Notes: generated from the sequence alone by a model not told the origin. A stretch of DNA of 64,000 nt from Erythrobasidium yunnanense (GCA_001600175.1 BCJC01000001.1:1320065-1384064), one strand, 5' to 3'; numbered from the stretch's first letter, positions 11,893 to 23,435 are shown. Program-made: numbers and translations.

Positions 11893-12993
11893 TCATTGCA
11901 ATGACTGCTCCAAGATACTATTGAGTTCCGTCCACCGTTTCCGCGTTTTGGCTAAGCAGTCAATCAACAGCTTCGCCGGCGCGTTCTGCTCTTTCTGACC
12001 TGGCCCCGCCTGCCAGACATGGCTTATTTTGCCTTGCTCGTTCAGCGCGATACTGAGATGAGTCGAGCAGAGAGGTGCTTCGAAGGACGTCGGATCGCTC
12101 AGTATCCGTCCGCTGCAACGTACTGTGTCAGCGTCGCACTCGAATATCAAACGGGTAGCTCCTTACTCCTCAGACAAGGCATACGATGCGCTCAGGATTG
12201 TCGACCGCACATCAAGAGGAATGATTTCATCCTCTGTTGCGATTGCTTCTTGGAGGTCTTCGTCCCATATGGCTTTCGGTATCCGAGCTGCATTTTACGA
12301 ATGGAAATCAGTATTTCACAGGATAGAAGCATGTGACAGCTCTCACCGTTCTTCAAAGCAGCTACAAGAGCTAGCAGAGCTGCATCTGTGACATTACCGT
12401 CATAGCTGATGCACATCAGGTCGGCATAGATGACCCATGCTGCTTGAGCTGGCTTTATGCATAGGGACTTTAGGGGAAGGAGGGATGATCTGCGTGGAGA
12501 TTCCTTGTCAGATTTGAATAGGGAGCAAGCATCTAAGATGACTGAAGCAGACGCACGACAAAGCGATATTCCTGATTCTGCTGGACAAGACTTGTGCTTC
12601 ATCGCTAGGCGGGCCAGGCCTGAACTTGGAGGAGCACATTGGAGGAAGGTCTACATTGACGACTAGGAAGCCTTGATTTGCAGCGAGAATGTCGGGAGTT
12701 GCGATTTGAGCTGTGATACCGCAGAGAACGGTCGTCTGGCCCATCCGTACGAGAGCAGAGCCGTCTGCAGACGATATAGATCCCACGTCGATGCTTGTAT
12801 CTCTGAATTCATCGAGCTTCCTGCCATCTGGCCTGTAATCTTGAGCTAGGAAACGGGCCAGATATTCGCCAGGCTGGATCCGCTTGAACAGGTCGGCATC
12901 GATAGCAGGCGCAGTAACGCCGTTCGCAGGCGCTGTAGCAGCAGCTTGCTCTTCCGCGTGCGCTCTACCTTTTCCCTTGTCGAGAATGGCCAT
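11893..12993 (-). CDS. RRP43: Exosome complex subunit Rrp43 (EXOSC8)
   Basis: Exons 12557..12993, 12347..12489, 12167..12287, 11893..12112 (306 aa, whole codons). An RNase PH-fold protein: YRPDGRKLDEFRDTSIDVGS, then ADGSALVRMGQTTVLCGITA, VNVDLPPMCS and PSDEAQVL. After the next intron come KSLCIKPAQAAWVIYADLMC and YDGNVTDAALLALVAALKN, then a C-terminal LSIALNEQGKISH block. This order matches Rrp43/EXOSC8, a catalytically inactive ring subunit of the nuclear and cytoplasmic RNA exosome involved in rRNA processing and mRNA decay. The start is the first ATG of MAILDKGKG. Convergent with SMC5; shares an 83-bp divergent promoter with the gene at 13077. Confidence 0.9.
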
Positions 12994-13076
12994 TGTCGAG
13001 ATGTCGAAATGATGCAAAAGAGAGAGTTCAGCTTCGTAACAATTCGAGCTACTGATGATCCTGCAGAGCATTGGCT

Positions 13077-14491
13077 ATGCCTTCCAACCGCAATCATGAC
13101 CATGATCCTCCTGCCCAAGAAGACGCCGAAGATGCTGCTGGATCCGATGCTGTTGCCATGACCGTCTCTGATGCTCAAGCTGCCCTCTACGCGTTGTTTC
13201 ATCAAGGAAAGGCTGCATATACCCACAAAGGACACGTCTACCATCGATACTACTGCCTCGCATGCTTGCACAATGAGATCGCTGCCGTCCGCGCAGCTAG
13301 ACAGCAATTTGGCATGGCGCAAGGCAGAGAAGCTCCTATCGAGGTGCTTACTGGTATTGGTGTGTAAAGTGAGGGCTTTGACCGCAATTCCGAAGCTGAG
13401 AGAGCTGGATTGTGATAAGCGACCGGGAGACTGCCCTACTTCCTGCCAAGAGTCGATCAGCTGCTCAATCATTTATGCAACGAGTGTAGCAATATTACTG
13501 CGGCAGTGCGATCGGGATCGCGCAAGCTTCAAGGTATCTTGACCACAACTGGTGCAGATATTTACAAGAATCCGTACGATCTGGGCACCATTTTCGAGGT
13601 GACACGGGGTGTAAATGTGCAATCGAAGAAGAGGAAGCTGGATGACCTAGTACCAGGCTCAGCAAGTCCGGCTAAGCTGTTCCGAGCGCACGAAGCAAAG
13701 CTTCTGGACAGTGCAAAGCAGCGGGACGACAGAAGTCGCAAGACTCGCAGAGATAAGCTACAGCAGGAAAGGGAAGCCGGACAATCGACAACGGAGACGA
13801 CGCCGATTCCAGACTTTTTCGAAGAAGAAACGACAGTCGAGCAAGAGGCGGAGGCATTGTTAGCAGTGATTGATGAGGAGGAGACGGAGACTAAACTGCC
13901 AAATGGTAAGCTTTCGTTGACAGTGGATGCTTATATCAATTGATGGTCATTCTGCCCAGGCTTCCCTTGCTCAGTAAGCTTTGTTGTGCAGGCGCTTACT
14001 TCCTCGCCTGAGACTGCCTTCAGGATCTATTAAGAAGCTTAGAGAAGCATGCAAGTGCTCTCTATTCAGCAAGAGCTCTTATGCAGGCCACTGCCACGCC
14101 GAAAGATGCCAAAGGGAATCGCTTACCGAGTATGATCTCGTCGCTGGACGGCAGTGCTCTGATTGCGCTTGGTAGGTCGTTGTCCTCATCCTGCAGCAAC
14201 TTGCTGAACTACCATCGATTGTTGTGAACAGGCATTTTGACGCAAGAGCTTGTCAGGTGTCAGAGCCTGCCTATGCGGGAGGAGGATCGCCAAGAAGCCG
14301 AAAGCAGTCTTTTCGTACGGAATGTCGCCTCTGATAATCTGGAAGGACATGCTAAGAGTCGCAGACAACGCGAACGAGAGAGGGCAATTTTGGAATGCCT
14401 CGAGTACGGTGAACAAGTGGGCACGTCTGAGATATGGGAAGCTTTGGGGCGGAATCAGGTGGATCCTAGTCCTTCTGAGAAGCATGAGTAG
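13077..14491 (+). CDS. conserved-looking nuclear protein, not recognised
   Basis: Exons 13077..13363, 13430..13905, 13960..13973, 14024..14171, 14232..14491 (394 aa, whole codons). The N-terminal third is helical and Cys/His-containing (ALFHQGKAAYTHKGHVYHRY, then CLACLHNE). It is followed by LPYFLPRVDQLLNHLCNECS and NPYDLGTIFEVTRG, a basic patch SKKRKLDD that could be a nuclear localisation signal, and an acidic stretch. The C-terminal part contains SSLDGSALIALGILTQELVR and a charged coiled region. The third coding exon would be only 14 nt. I do not recognise the family. Divergent from RRP43, which hints at co-expression with RNA processing genes, but that is only suggestive. Exon 1-2 junction is the least certain. 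Confidence 0.6.
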
Positions 14492-14823
14492 CTGTCTTGT
14501 TCTGGAGAGCGCTTGCAAACTTACTGTGCGGAAGCTTGTCGGGCGCCTTGCGTGCCGCCCTTTCGTCCCTTCATCTGGGAAGCCGTTACCTCAACAAGGC
14601 TGCTTCTGCGACCGTGTCAACAAGGCACAACCGGCATCTTATCAGTTTCTGAGTGCGCTAATTATAGGCCCTTCCAAAAAATTTAGCCAAGGCCGAGAAT
14701 CAAAGGCGTGATGGCCCGCAAGAAGGGATGAAGCCCTCCTCCTCTGCTTTCCTTCGTCTCCATTCCTTTATACCAATCTTCTTCAAGCAGACCAGCACGT
14801 CTTTCGCGAGGAAAAGCTTTAGC
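14492..14823. promoter_or_regulatory. intergenic region upstream of permease
   Basis: About 330 bp between the stop of the unrecognised gene and the permease start. It should hold the permease promoter. No motif could be assigned with confidence. Confidence 0.35.
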
Positions 14824-16846
14824 ATGGCGGAAGCTCACACGCTGGCCCGCAATAACATGACGCCCGACATCGAACCAAGCAAGTACGATGAAGAGAAACC
14901 CCATGACCTTGAAGCAAGCCAGTACGGTGCAGAAAAGCCGCACGATGTAACAGAAGAGACCCTCGATGTCGTTTCAGAAGCAGAAAAGAGGAATCTACAG
15001 AGGGGACTGTCGCAGAGACACTTAAGCATGATTGCCCTGGCCGGAAGTATAGGCACAGGCTTATTTCTGTTAGTTTCAAGACACTACGCAGAGTCGCGTT
15101 GGTATCTAACATTGTTCACAGTTCTTTGGGGGGAGCCATCGCAACGGCTGGACCCGTTGGCTCGCTACTTGCGTACCTAGGCATCGGTTTGGTCGTCTGT
15201 GCAGTTCAATATGGTAAGCTTCTTGGACAAGGTTACCAATATCGGGAGACTGACTTTTCCGCTCCTTCCTGCCTTTCTCCTCTCCTATCTTCCTATATTG
15301 CTATCTTGCTATCTTGCTATCTTGCTATCTTGCTATCTTGCTATCTTGCTATCTTTCTTCCTTTTACTCAAACAGCGCTTGGGGAGACAACCGCTTTCCT
15401 GCCCGTGACAGGCAGCTTCACGAGACACGCAGAGATCTTGTTCGATGAGTCTCTTGGCTTCGCAGTGGGATGGAATATTGTCTACGGAAATTGTTTGTCT
15501 ATCCCCTCTGAAATATCGGCGATTTGCGTCCTCTTCACCTTCTGGACCGATGTGAACCCGACCGCCTGGATCATGACTTTCATCGCGCTCAAAGCCATAG
15601 TCGGTTACAGCAAAATCAGATGGTTCGGAGAAGCGGAGTTCGCCTTTGCGCTGATCAAGATCCTGACCATTATCGGCCTCTTCCTCTTCGGCTTGATCAC
15701 GAATCTAGGCGGCGTCTCTGGGATCGAACGAGTGGGTTTCAGGTACTGGAGAGACCCTGGACCATTCGTCGAGAGCATAGGGACCGGCGATTTCTCAAAG
15801 GCCTTGGGTTTCTGGTCGATTCTAATATCGGCTGTCTTCTCCTTCGCTGGCGTCGAGAGCGTAGCTATGGCTGCGGCAGAGACACGGAACCCTCGTCAAG
15901 CGATTCCTAGCGCAGTTAAGAGGGTCTTTTGGCGGGTGACGATCTTCTACTTGGCCTCAGTCTTGATCGTTGGAATGTTGGTTCCATCCAACGACCCCCG
16001 CCTGCAAGATTATAGTGGAACAGCTTCTACATCTCCATTCGTACTCGTCGCATCCTCCGCAGGAATTCGAGCGATCCCCTCGATCATCAATGCCGTTCTC
16101 ATCACTTCCGCCTTCAGCTCAGGGAACCAGGCTCTTCTGGCTGGGACTCGCGTACTCTACGGTCTGGCTGTCAAGCGTCAAGCTCCTAGTGTATTCTTGC
16201 GTACAACTCGCTGGGGAACGCCCTACGTCTGCGTAACGCTCTTCATCGCGGCGGCTTTCCTTGCCTTCATGTCCCTGTCGAACGGAGCTTTGACAATCTT
16301 CTATTGGTTCGTTTCGTTAGTTGGTTCAGGCGTATTGGTATCCTGGAGCGTCATTCTCTTCAATCATTTGCGACTTTTGGGTAAGCCCGGTCCCCAGGGT
16401 CGATTGGGAAGCCGAGGCTGATGGGGGTCCCGCAGCCGCCTTCCGCAAGCAAGGGATCTCTACGAAGGAACTGCCATGGCAGCATAGCTGGACTCGTGAG
16501 TTCTAGCTTAGCCGCCGATGTCTCTGACACCTTGGCTGACGTTTTGTCAAACCCAGCGTATACATCGGCTATAGCGCTTGGCGTCTGCTTGCTTATACTT
16601 CTCACCAACGGATTCAAAGTCTTCATTAAAGGCGGTTGGTCCGCATCTGGCTTCATAACAGCGTATCTGGATATACCTCTGGTGCTGGCGGCATATGCTA
16701 TATGGAAAGTCTTGAAGAGAACGTCTATCGTCAAGCTAGAGGATATTCCACTCAGAGAGATGCTTGCGCACATCGCTGCGCATCCAGAGGAACCCGCAAT
16801 TAAACCCAAGGGCCCGATCAGGTTTATTTCGTGGTTGTGGGACTAG
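14824..16846 (+). CDS. amino-acid permease (APC superfamily, YAT/GAP type)
   Basis: Exons 14824..15068, 15122..15213, 15376..16380, 16436..16495, 16557..16846 (563 aa). A hydrophilic N-tail (~65 aa) leads to RGLSQRHLSMIALAGSIGTG, the hallmark first helix of fungal amino-acid permeases. It continues with LGGAIATAGPVGSLLAY, ALGETTAFLPVTGSF, and FSFAGVESVAMAAAETRNPR before helix 7. About 12 membrane spans are visible. The C-terminal tail KELPW... follows the conserved position. It imports amino acids at the plasma membrane with proton symport; the substrate cannot be told from the sequence. Intron 2 (15214..15375) is unusually long for this window because it carries an 8-bp tandem repeat. Confidence 0.9.
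15293..15356 (+). repeat. 8-bp tandem repeat (CTATCTTG) inside an intron
   Basis: Eight consecutive 8-bp units: CTATATTG, six exact CTATCTTG copies, then CTATCTTT. It lies wholly within permease intron 15214..15375, between donor GTAAGC and acceptor AACAG, so copy-number change should not alter the protein. The flanking CTCCTCTCC / TTTCTTCC is also pyrimidine-rich. Confidence 0.9.
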
Positions 16847-17458
16847 CTGCAGGGTCAAATCACTCTATGAGGTATCGGAGTTCACCGGGACAGCATTGTA
16901 TTATGTAAAGACTGTACATACATCGATGGCTAAGGACTGCTTTCATCAGGCCAGAAGCCTCAGTACTCTTCGACGACACTGGGCCTTTCTCACTTTTTCC
17001 AGGTCAGGCTGATGTGAGGATTACCCCGCCTTGGCGCCGCCATTTCCTCCATGGTCATGGAAGTGGAAGCGAAAGCAGTCTAGCGTGACGTCAAGCCTTC
17101 CAACCTCCACTTCCGCGACAATGACCATTGGAAACCTCACACTACAGAAGGCGCTCCAGCTTGCGAACTCTCTTGCTTCTCTTCATAATTCACGACTCAA
17201 TATTGATTTCTCATCTGAGCCTTCTTACATCTGTCCTTTCACTTCATCACGCTTACTTTAACGATTCTTGATTTTGTTAGCACTAAGTTGACATTCTCTA
17301 CCTCGTCCAAAAGCAGCGAGCGTCAAATCTCCTCTTCGAGCGAAGACGTCGTCATAGCCATCGGCTCATTCAGCGAGATCTTCGTTCTTACAAACGTGTA
17401 CGCTTCGTCTACTCAAGACCAGGACTAAACGAGCCTGCTTTCAGGGCGGCCTCCGACC
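16847..17458. promoter_or_regulatory. intergenic region with two short open frames
   Basis: Between the permease and the gene at 17459. It holds an ATG frame at 17121..17261 (46 aa, MTIGNLTLQKALQLAN...) and another open stretch at ~17282..17427 in a different frame. I tried to splice them and found no donor of the right phase. They may be a leader or an undetected small gene. Confidence 0.3.
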
Positions 17459-18455
17459 ATGAGCAGACTGCTCCGGGGGCTTGCAACAAGAGGCGCTGGC
17501 GCACTTCCCATTTCTCGGTGCCAGAATTCCTCACTCGACGCAGACCCTACTTCCGCCAACTCCTTCGGAGCAGCTAGGCAGCTCGCTATACCAATTATGA
17601 GCCATCGCGACCATCTAGGACGTCGCCGCATAAAGAAGATCAGAACAGCTGTCTTTGGAGCTGCAGCCGGAGAGGACGAGGTGGATGTCGCACAGGCAAA
17701 TGGCAATGAAGAGGCTGTGGAAGTGAGTCGCACTGCTTGTTTGAATGCTTGCAGCACGAGACTGACTACTTTGGACACAGATTGATCATGCCGGACCAGC
17801 TGGTCCTCCAGCTCTTCCCACCAATATCAAAGCAGCATCCACTGCAGCCAAGTCAAAGCCAGCTAGTACCAGTAGGAAGAGTAAGAACAAGCAGGATAAC
17901 GGTAAAGACGGATCTAGTAGCCAGAGCAAGGGCAAAGGAAAGGTACGCTTCCTGCTGCTAATCTGGCGTTTTAATCAAGCTGATGTGTTTGAAGGGTCGC
18001 GCTAAATCACCTGCAAGAGAGTCTGCCGACAAGGCCGATACAGAGGAAGAAACGATAGTCGAAGCTTCCCGATCTACGAAGTCTAGTGTCGCATTTACTC
18101 GACTTCGGGAGAGGAAATCATCTCAGTCGTAGCATCATCCAGCAAGACATTCAAGCCTGCTTTCGCCTATGCTTCTACATCTACACGCATGCCTACACCC
18201 ATCGCACGTCAGACTGTCACCCAGAGTATGCCTACTGTCCGAAGAAGCTCGCGAGTAAAGGAGGAGGTCGTGTCATACAGCGTTGACGCTTTCACAAGAC
18301 TCAGCAAGAGTCAGATTAGAGACATGGTTGAGCCGGTCAGCCCTAACAGGCGCGGTAACGCCAAACCTATCAAGAAGCAAAGAACGGGCAATGATAGCTC
18401 TGATGAGGATTATGATGAGGAAGGAACTGAGGATGAGGAGCCAAAGTCGGCTTAG
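17459..18455 (+). CDS. low-complexity charged protein, unrecognised
   Basis: Exons 17459..17722, 17781..17942, 17995..18085, 18127..18455 sum to 846 nt (281 aa). The N terminus MSRLLRGLATRGAGALPI is Arg/Leu/Ala-rich without acid, like a mitochondrial presequence. The rest is Lys/Ser-rich (SKSKPASTSRKSKNK type), followed by VRRSSRVKEEVVSYSVDAFT and an acidic tail (DSSDEDYDEEGTEDEEP), which looks nuclear or chromatin-associated. No domain is recognised. The last intron would be only 41 nt, at the lower limit for splicing, so the junction at 18085/18127 is tentative, as is the start. Confidence 0.5.
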
Positions 18456-18606
18456 ATAAAGCAGTCTTAAAGTTTTTGTTCGTGGTAAGTTCTCGATATG
18501 TTCAATCAGTGCTTCTTAACCAATTGTCGGTGTAGTTTTGCATTGCAAAATGCAGTGCGCAGTCGTGTAGCATCCAATACCAATGCACAGCTTTTATGAA
18601 GCCCTT

Positions 18607-19783
18607 TTAACCTGTCCTGTATGGATTCTCAGTGCTCAAGCGAGCCTCTTTAGCTTGATACTCCTCTACTTGGCGTGAGACGCAGTCACCACAGCTACGC
18701 AAAACGTCAGTAGAGTCTATACGTATGCCAACATCACTCACTGATGCGCTGTGATCCAGCGCTGGAGTTTTGTGGGGATTACCCTAGGGCCGTCCTGATG
18801 ATTCTCACGGAAGAGTACACACTCCCATTCTTCAGGCGCATGATGTCCATTGACACATCCACCTGCTCCCACAAGGCGACGGATTGCGTTGAAACAAGGT
18901 CCGCTGAGACGGTACCATTGTCGGCTTCCGGGAGATACAGACCTGAGGTGATCGACAGAGATGGTTGGAAGAGTAGCAAAGTTTTGCATAGTAAATCCCT
19001 GCTCGAGCATGGTCGGCTCCCGAGCAGACGATGGTATGATAGGGCTTTGAGCGAATCCAAGATCTTTCAACAGTTGAGGGAAGTTCTCAACTTTGTTCAT
19101 CCACTCAACGACGTGGAATCGGCACCTGTTGTTGCAAGAATTAGCTTATGACAGCATTTTCAAGTATCTGAAACACTTGCATGTGATTAGTCTGAGGCCA
19201 ATGCTCGTACACTACCTGCCTCTTGAGCCCGACCCAGGTACATTCCCATTCCGCATTGTGGTACCCCTTATATTCCAAGCAGCATTTCTGTCCTGTAGTT
19301 GATCTCCTCATCACGTTGAAGCCAGAGTCTGCCCATCGCCATCCTGTGGATCGGTCTCATCAGCCTGCGCCATTCTTTACTTGGCTGCCAAACCAACCTG
19401 CTGCTTGAAACCATCTTGTGTCACCTTCCGGTACCATTCCGGTGAGGACTGCTTCCCTGCTGATTTTGGGGAGCTTGTAAACCTGATTTGCTTTTGGCGC
19501 TCTACCGCCTCGCGGCTGGATCCCGGGTGTGATAGCAGGTGTGTTACTGAGTGACACTCGGCGACGTGAAGCCAGAGCCTCGTTGTTGATGGACGATCGG
19601 CGCTCTGGGGTTCGGGATGTTGTGCGGTCTAGAGACTGAGGATATACGGGGTCAGCTACAGTGATCGAAGTGTAAGGCAGTGAACCTCACCTCAGACGTG
19701 CTAGAACGGCTCAAGGTCTCGGATGTCGAAGATGCCTTAGATGACTGGCTAGCTGTAGGTTTCTTCATGTCGAACTTCTGCAT
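18607..19783 (-). CDS. Cys/Trp/His-rich protein, unrecognised
   Basis: Exons 19691..19783, 19398..19635, 19220..19343, 18742..19125, 18607..18694 (308 aa, whole codons). A Ser/Thr/Arg-rich N-terminal third (LSRSSTSE, RTPERRSSINNE) leads into KLPKISREAVLTG. Two Cys/Trp-containing modules follow: CCLEYKGYHNAEWECTWVG and, ~80 residues on, CVNGHHAPEEWECVLF, the latter followed by HCGDCVSRQ. The repeated EWEC within a C..H..WEC context suggests a metal-binding or structural module present twice. I cannot name the family. The third intron (19126..19219) has a GC donor (GCAGGT); the GT a few bases downstream gives a frame that stops at once. Confidence 0.55.
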
Positions 19784-20089
19784 TTGTTTTGCGCTTGTTC
19801 TGCTTGGTGGTGAGAGGAAAGGAGAGAGCGGTCAGCAAGTTTGCTCAGCTTTTAAGCCGCCGTCCCTTGCTGTCGACAACCCTTGTCCAGGCAGCCTTTG
19901 AGTCGTTTTCGCCTTTCCATCGCCAACAGGGGCTGCGCCCTTCTTTTGCTTGAAGGATTGATGAGTGACATGTGTAGTGCTTGCTTTAGCTCAAGCGCAA
20001 ATTTCTTGCGCAATGTTCCTCATTCTAGAAATACAGGTGTCCCTTTAAGGTGGCTTACGTAACCAGGGATCATGTAATTGCTATTGTTA
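19784..20089. other. intergenic region
   Basis: Promoter side of the Cys/Trp-rich gene (-) and 3' side of the FG nucleoporin (-). No supported feature. Confidence 0.35.
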
Positions 20090-23000
20090 TCATGCTTTGG
20101 AGCCTCCAAACGTGAATGAAGATGAAGGAGTGCTTGCAGGCGTGGTCACTGAAGCCGGCGTGCCGAAAGTGAATGAGGGCTTTGTAGCAGGCGTGGGAGC
20201 CTGAGCTTGCGCTACACCATTGCTTTGAGCAGATGAAGCAGCAGTAGGCGCACCGAAGGTGAATACTAGCTTGTCGCCTGCTGCCGGTGCTTCGGTCGTG
20301 GCAGAAGATTTACCGAAGGTGAACAGCGAAGACGCTGCCTTCGCTTCTGGCTGAGAAGCAGAGGCGGCAGGGGTCGTAGAGAAGGAGAAGGCAGGCTTTG
20401 TTGCAGCTACAGATGAGGCTGCCAGCGGCGCTGACGATCCAAACGAGAAAACAGGCTTGGACTGCTCGGCTGTACTGCTATCTTGGGTCGGAGCAGTACT
20501 CGATGCATTGGAAGCACTTGATGCTCCGAAAGTGAAGGACAGAGGCTTGCTTGCTGCCGGCGTCTCTGCTTCTGCAGCTGGAGCCGCCGGCTTTCCGAAC
20601 GAGAAGGCTGGAACAGGCGTAGCAGCAGCTGGGGCCTTCTCTTGTTCCTCCTTGTCAGCTACGCCGAAGGTACTTGGAGCCTTTGAAGCCATAGTCCCGA
20701 ATGCAAAGACGGGATTAGCACTCGCAGCTGGCGCAGCAGCCGTGTTGGGTTTATCTGTAGTCTTGCTCGTTGCGAGACCGAATGTGAAGGAGGGAGAAGA
20801 TGATGTTGCTTTGGAACCGGTAGAGCTGCCAACAGAAGCAGAGCTAGTACCATTCGTTGCAGGTGAGAAGGAAAATTTGGCAGGCTCTGGCTTGTCCTGC
20901 GGGACCACGGCGCTCGTAGCAGAGCTGGTAGGCGCCGAAACCGGTGTTGATGTACTTGGCGTACCAAAGTTGAACAGCGATGCTTGCGCCGGCTTCTCTG
21001 TTGCCACTTCTGCCTTCGTAGCGGGAGTTGTATTAAAGGTAAAAGAGGGCGCTTTCGCGGTTTCTGCTTTATCTTCCTGTGCAGGCTTGGTAGCAATGAC
21101 AGCACTAGATGCGGCCGGCGTAGTAGGCCCGAAAGAGAAGGAAGGAACCGCCGATATGGCTGCAGGAGCAGGAGTTGCAGTAGCGACGCTAGCAGAAGGC
21201 TTAGGAGCCTCCACTACTGGCGAAGCAGGATTGACAACAGCTGCTTGAGCCGCCTTCATCTTCTCCTGCTCGCGCTGCCTCTCCTGCTCTGCGAGCACTT
21301 TCTGCTCAGCTTCTTTCTGCGCCTGCTCTTCCGCTTCCTGCATTTCTTTCCTCTTGAAGTATTCTGCATCTATCGATAGTCTACTTCTAGGCTGGCTTTT
21401 GAGCCTACTGGCGAATGGGGAATTGTTGATGGAGCTACTGGATGAGCGAGCTATACGAGGAGATGACAGATTGCTTCGAGGAGAGAAAGATAGTGAAGAG
21501 AATCGGGACGAAGAGCGTGATGGAAGACCCGCCCCAAGGGCATAGAATGGATCGGAGGAAGTGGTATTTGCAGACAGGATGTCTAGAGAGTCGTTCGAAG
21601 CGTCCCCCATCTCGATGTCATCCTCTTCTACGACAGTGGGGTTGTCCCGCTCTTCTCGTTCGGCTTCTTGGCCAGCTAGCAATAGATTTTCTTTCGCTGT
21701 CCGCCATTCTTTCTCGGTCAACCAGCGATCCACCAGCACCAAATGAGTGACTTTGGCATCTGGATGCTTCGAGTCTTTCGGCTATCATAAGGTGCACGTA
21801 TCAGCAGGAGCTGAAAACACAAGGTCTGCAAAGCTCACCATCTTATATTTGAGTTGCGCCTCGTAAACTTGCGTATGACGCAGTATACTACCATCCTTCT
21901 GCATCTGGAACCAATCCCCATACGCATTCTGCCACTTCTCACCAGGCTTCTTATCCTTTCGAGCAGCTGCGTGCTTCGCCTCATCGTCTGATTCAGAACT
22001 CCCAGATCCAGCTTTGCTCTTGCTTGCTTTCTGCGCTCCTTTCGCTTTAGGCTTGCTATTTCCACTCTTCGGTTGCCGCGCTTGTAGCCGTTTTCGAGCT
22101 TCTTCGCGCACCCGTTGTTCCTCTTCATCGCCATCTTCCAGCTCTGGGTGTTTATTCTCGGCTTGGCCCTTCTCCGCCGGTGATGCAGTCTGCATATCCA
22201 CATCTTTCTGATCTTGTACAGTATCCGAGTCCTCTTCTTCCATGTCTACATCATCGTCTTGCGACCCTTCCTGCCCTTTCCCACTCCCTATCCTACGGCT
22301 CTTCTGCTGACCTTGCCGCCTTCTTTCTCGATTTCCTTGCATCTGAGACTCATCGTCACCAATCTCACTTGCAGCTGGTCGTTTCTTGCTGCTGCTTTCT
22401 CGACTTTGTTCCCGCGCATGCTGTACACCCAGCTGCCGACTCCCATCCGAGTCTGCTTTCGTTCGTTTGTGAGTGCTCGCTGCTCCTTCTGCCTCGTCAT
22501 TCGCGAAAGAAGCTTCCGAGCGCGCATCTATAGGCCGCTTCCTGCTCTTCGCCTCTACAGGTTCGTCTCGCTCGAGCGCAGCAGGCGCAGACGCTTCCTT
22601 CTGCTGTCGCTGCTGTGTATCCGCAGAGACTGAAGTGTTGTTGCTAGGCTTGCTGCTGCTGCCGGAAGAGAAGCTGGCAGCATGACGAGGTGCCAAAGCG
22701 GGGTATCGTATCTTCTCAGGAGGAGAGGACGACGAAGCAGATGAATTTGCGCGACTTGCTACGAGTCGTAAAGGGGATGGCTGAGCTGGAGCATAGCTGA
22801 ACAGCCGGGGATTGCGAGAATTGGACGATGTCGCGCCGCCGTCGTTACTTGAGGCTGACGAGTCGCTGGAAGCATCTGCATGAGTATATCAGCATTGTAC
22901 AATCAAGAAACAGACAGAGCGCCGGCTGACCATGCTGGAGATTCCTTCTTCTTGGACTTCTATTTCGGCTGCCCGTCTTGCGTACGCGCGCAGCTATGGG

Positions 23001-23102
23001 ATAAGGCTTCGTCTTCGCAGGCACCTTGCGCGTCGTAGCAGTGATGTAGAGCCAGTACGCAAACAGCCCCAGGACGGTGAGCCCAATTAGCACCGAAAGC
23101 AT
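20090..23102 (-). CDS. membrane-anchored FG-repeat nucleoporin candidate
   Basis: Exons 22931..23102, 21839..22875, 20090..21781; 2901 nt, 966 aa, whole codons. The N terminus is a single membrane span (MLSVLIGLTVLGLFAYWLYI) followed by a basic stretch. Next comes a long charged disordered segment (KRP, KKRP clusters, probable NLS; then acidic), a folded-looking piece (EKWQNAYGDWFQMQKDGSIL, then RHTQVYEAQLKY), LVDRWLTEKEWRTAKE, a short coiled coil, and ~370 residues of FSFG / FTFG / FxFG repeats in Ala/Ser/Thr/Pro spacers to the C terminus. Such repeats line the nuclear pore and bind importins. A one-pass anchor plus FG repeats resembles vertebrate POM121 in layout; whether it is homologous or convergent cannot be told here. 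The long plus-strand frame 20457..21248 is a shadow of the repeats. Confidence 0.75.
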
Positions 23103-23435
23103 CTTGAGAACCGGTCGATTTGGAAGCTGGCTGCTGGACAGACAGCTGGCGAAGCCCGCGATGATGGCCCCTTGAAGAACGAAAGCTGCTCAGTCAGTGC
23201 TCGAGATAATGAAATGCTTGGTCGATTTCGCGTAACGCAAGAAGCCGACAATGCAGACTAGCTATAGGCATTCGATGATATCTGATTGCTAGCTATCTAC
23301 TAACATAAGCAAAATAGCGGTATACCGCGAATGTAGGTATCTTGGGCCGCCTGCGGCCCTAAGCTATCGCGTGCAGTGCCAATCACTCCCAAAAATGATC
23401 TCCCATCCTGACCTCCTCACCTACAATAAGCGTGT
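23103..23435. promoter_or_regulatory. intergenic region
   Basis: Upstream of the FG protein (-) and downstream of the Ser-rich gene (-). No supported feature beyond promoter and terminator space. Confidence 0.35.

Noticed and set aside
20457-21248. 263-aa plus-strand open frame
   Set aside because: Antisense shadow of the Ala/Ser/Thr-rich FG-repeat region; composition follows from the repeats, with no motif of its own.
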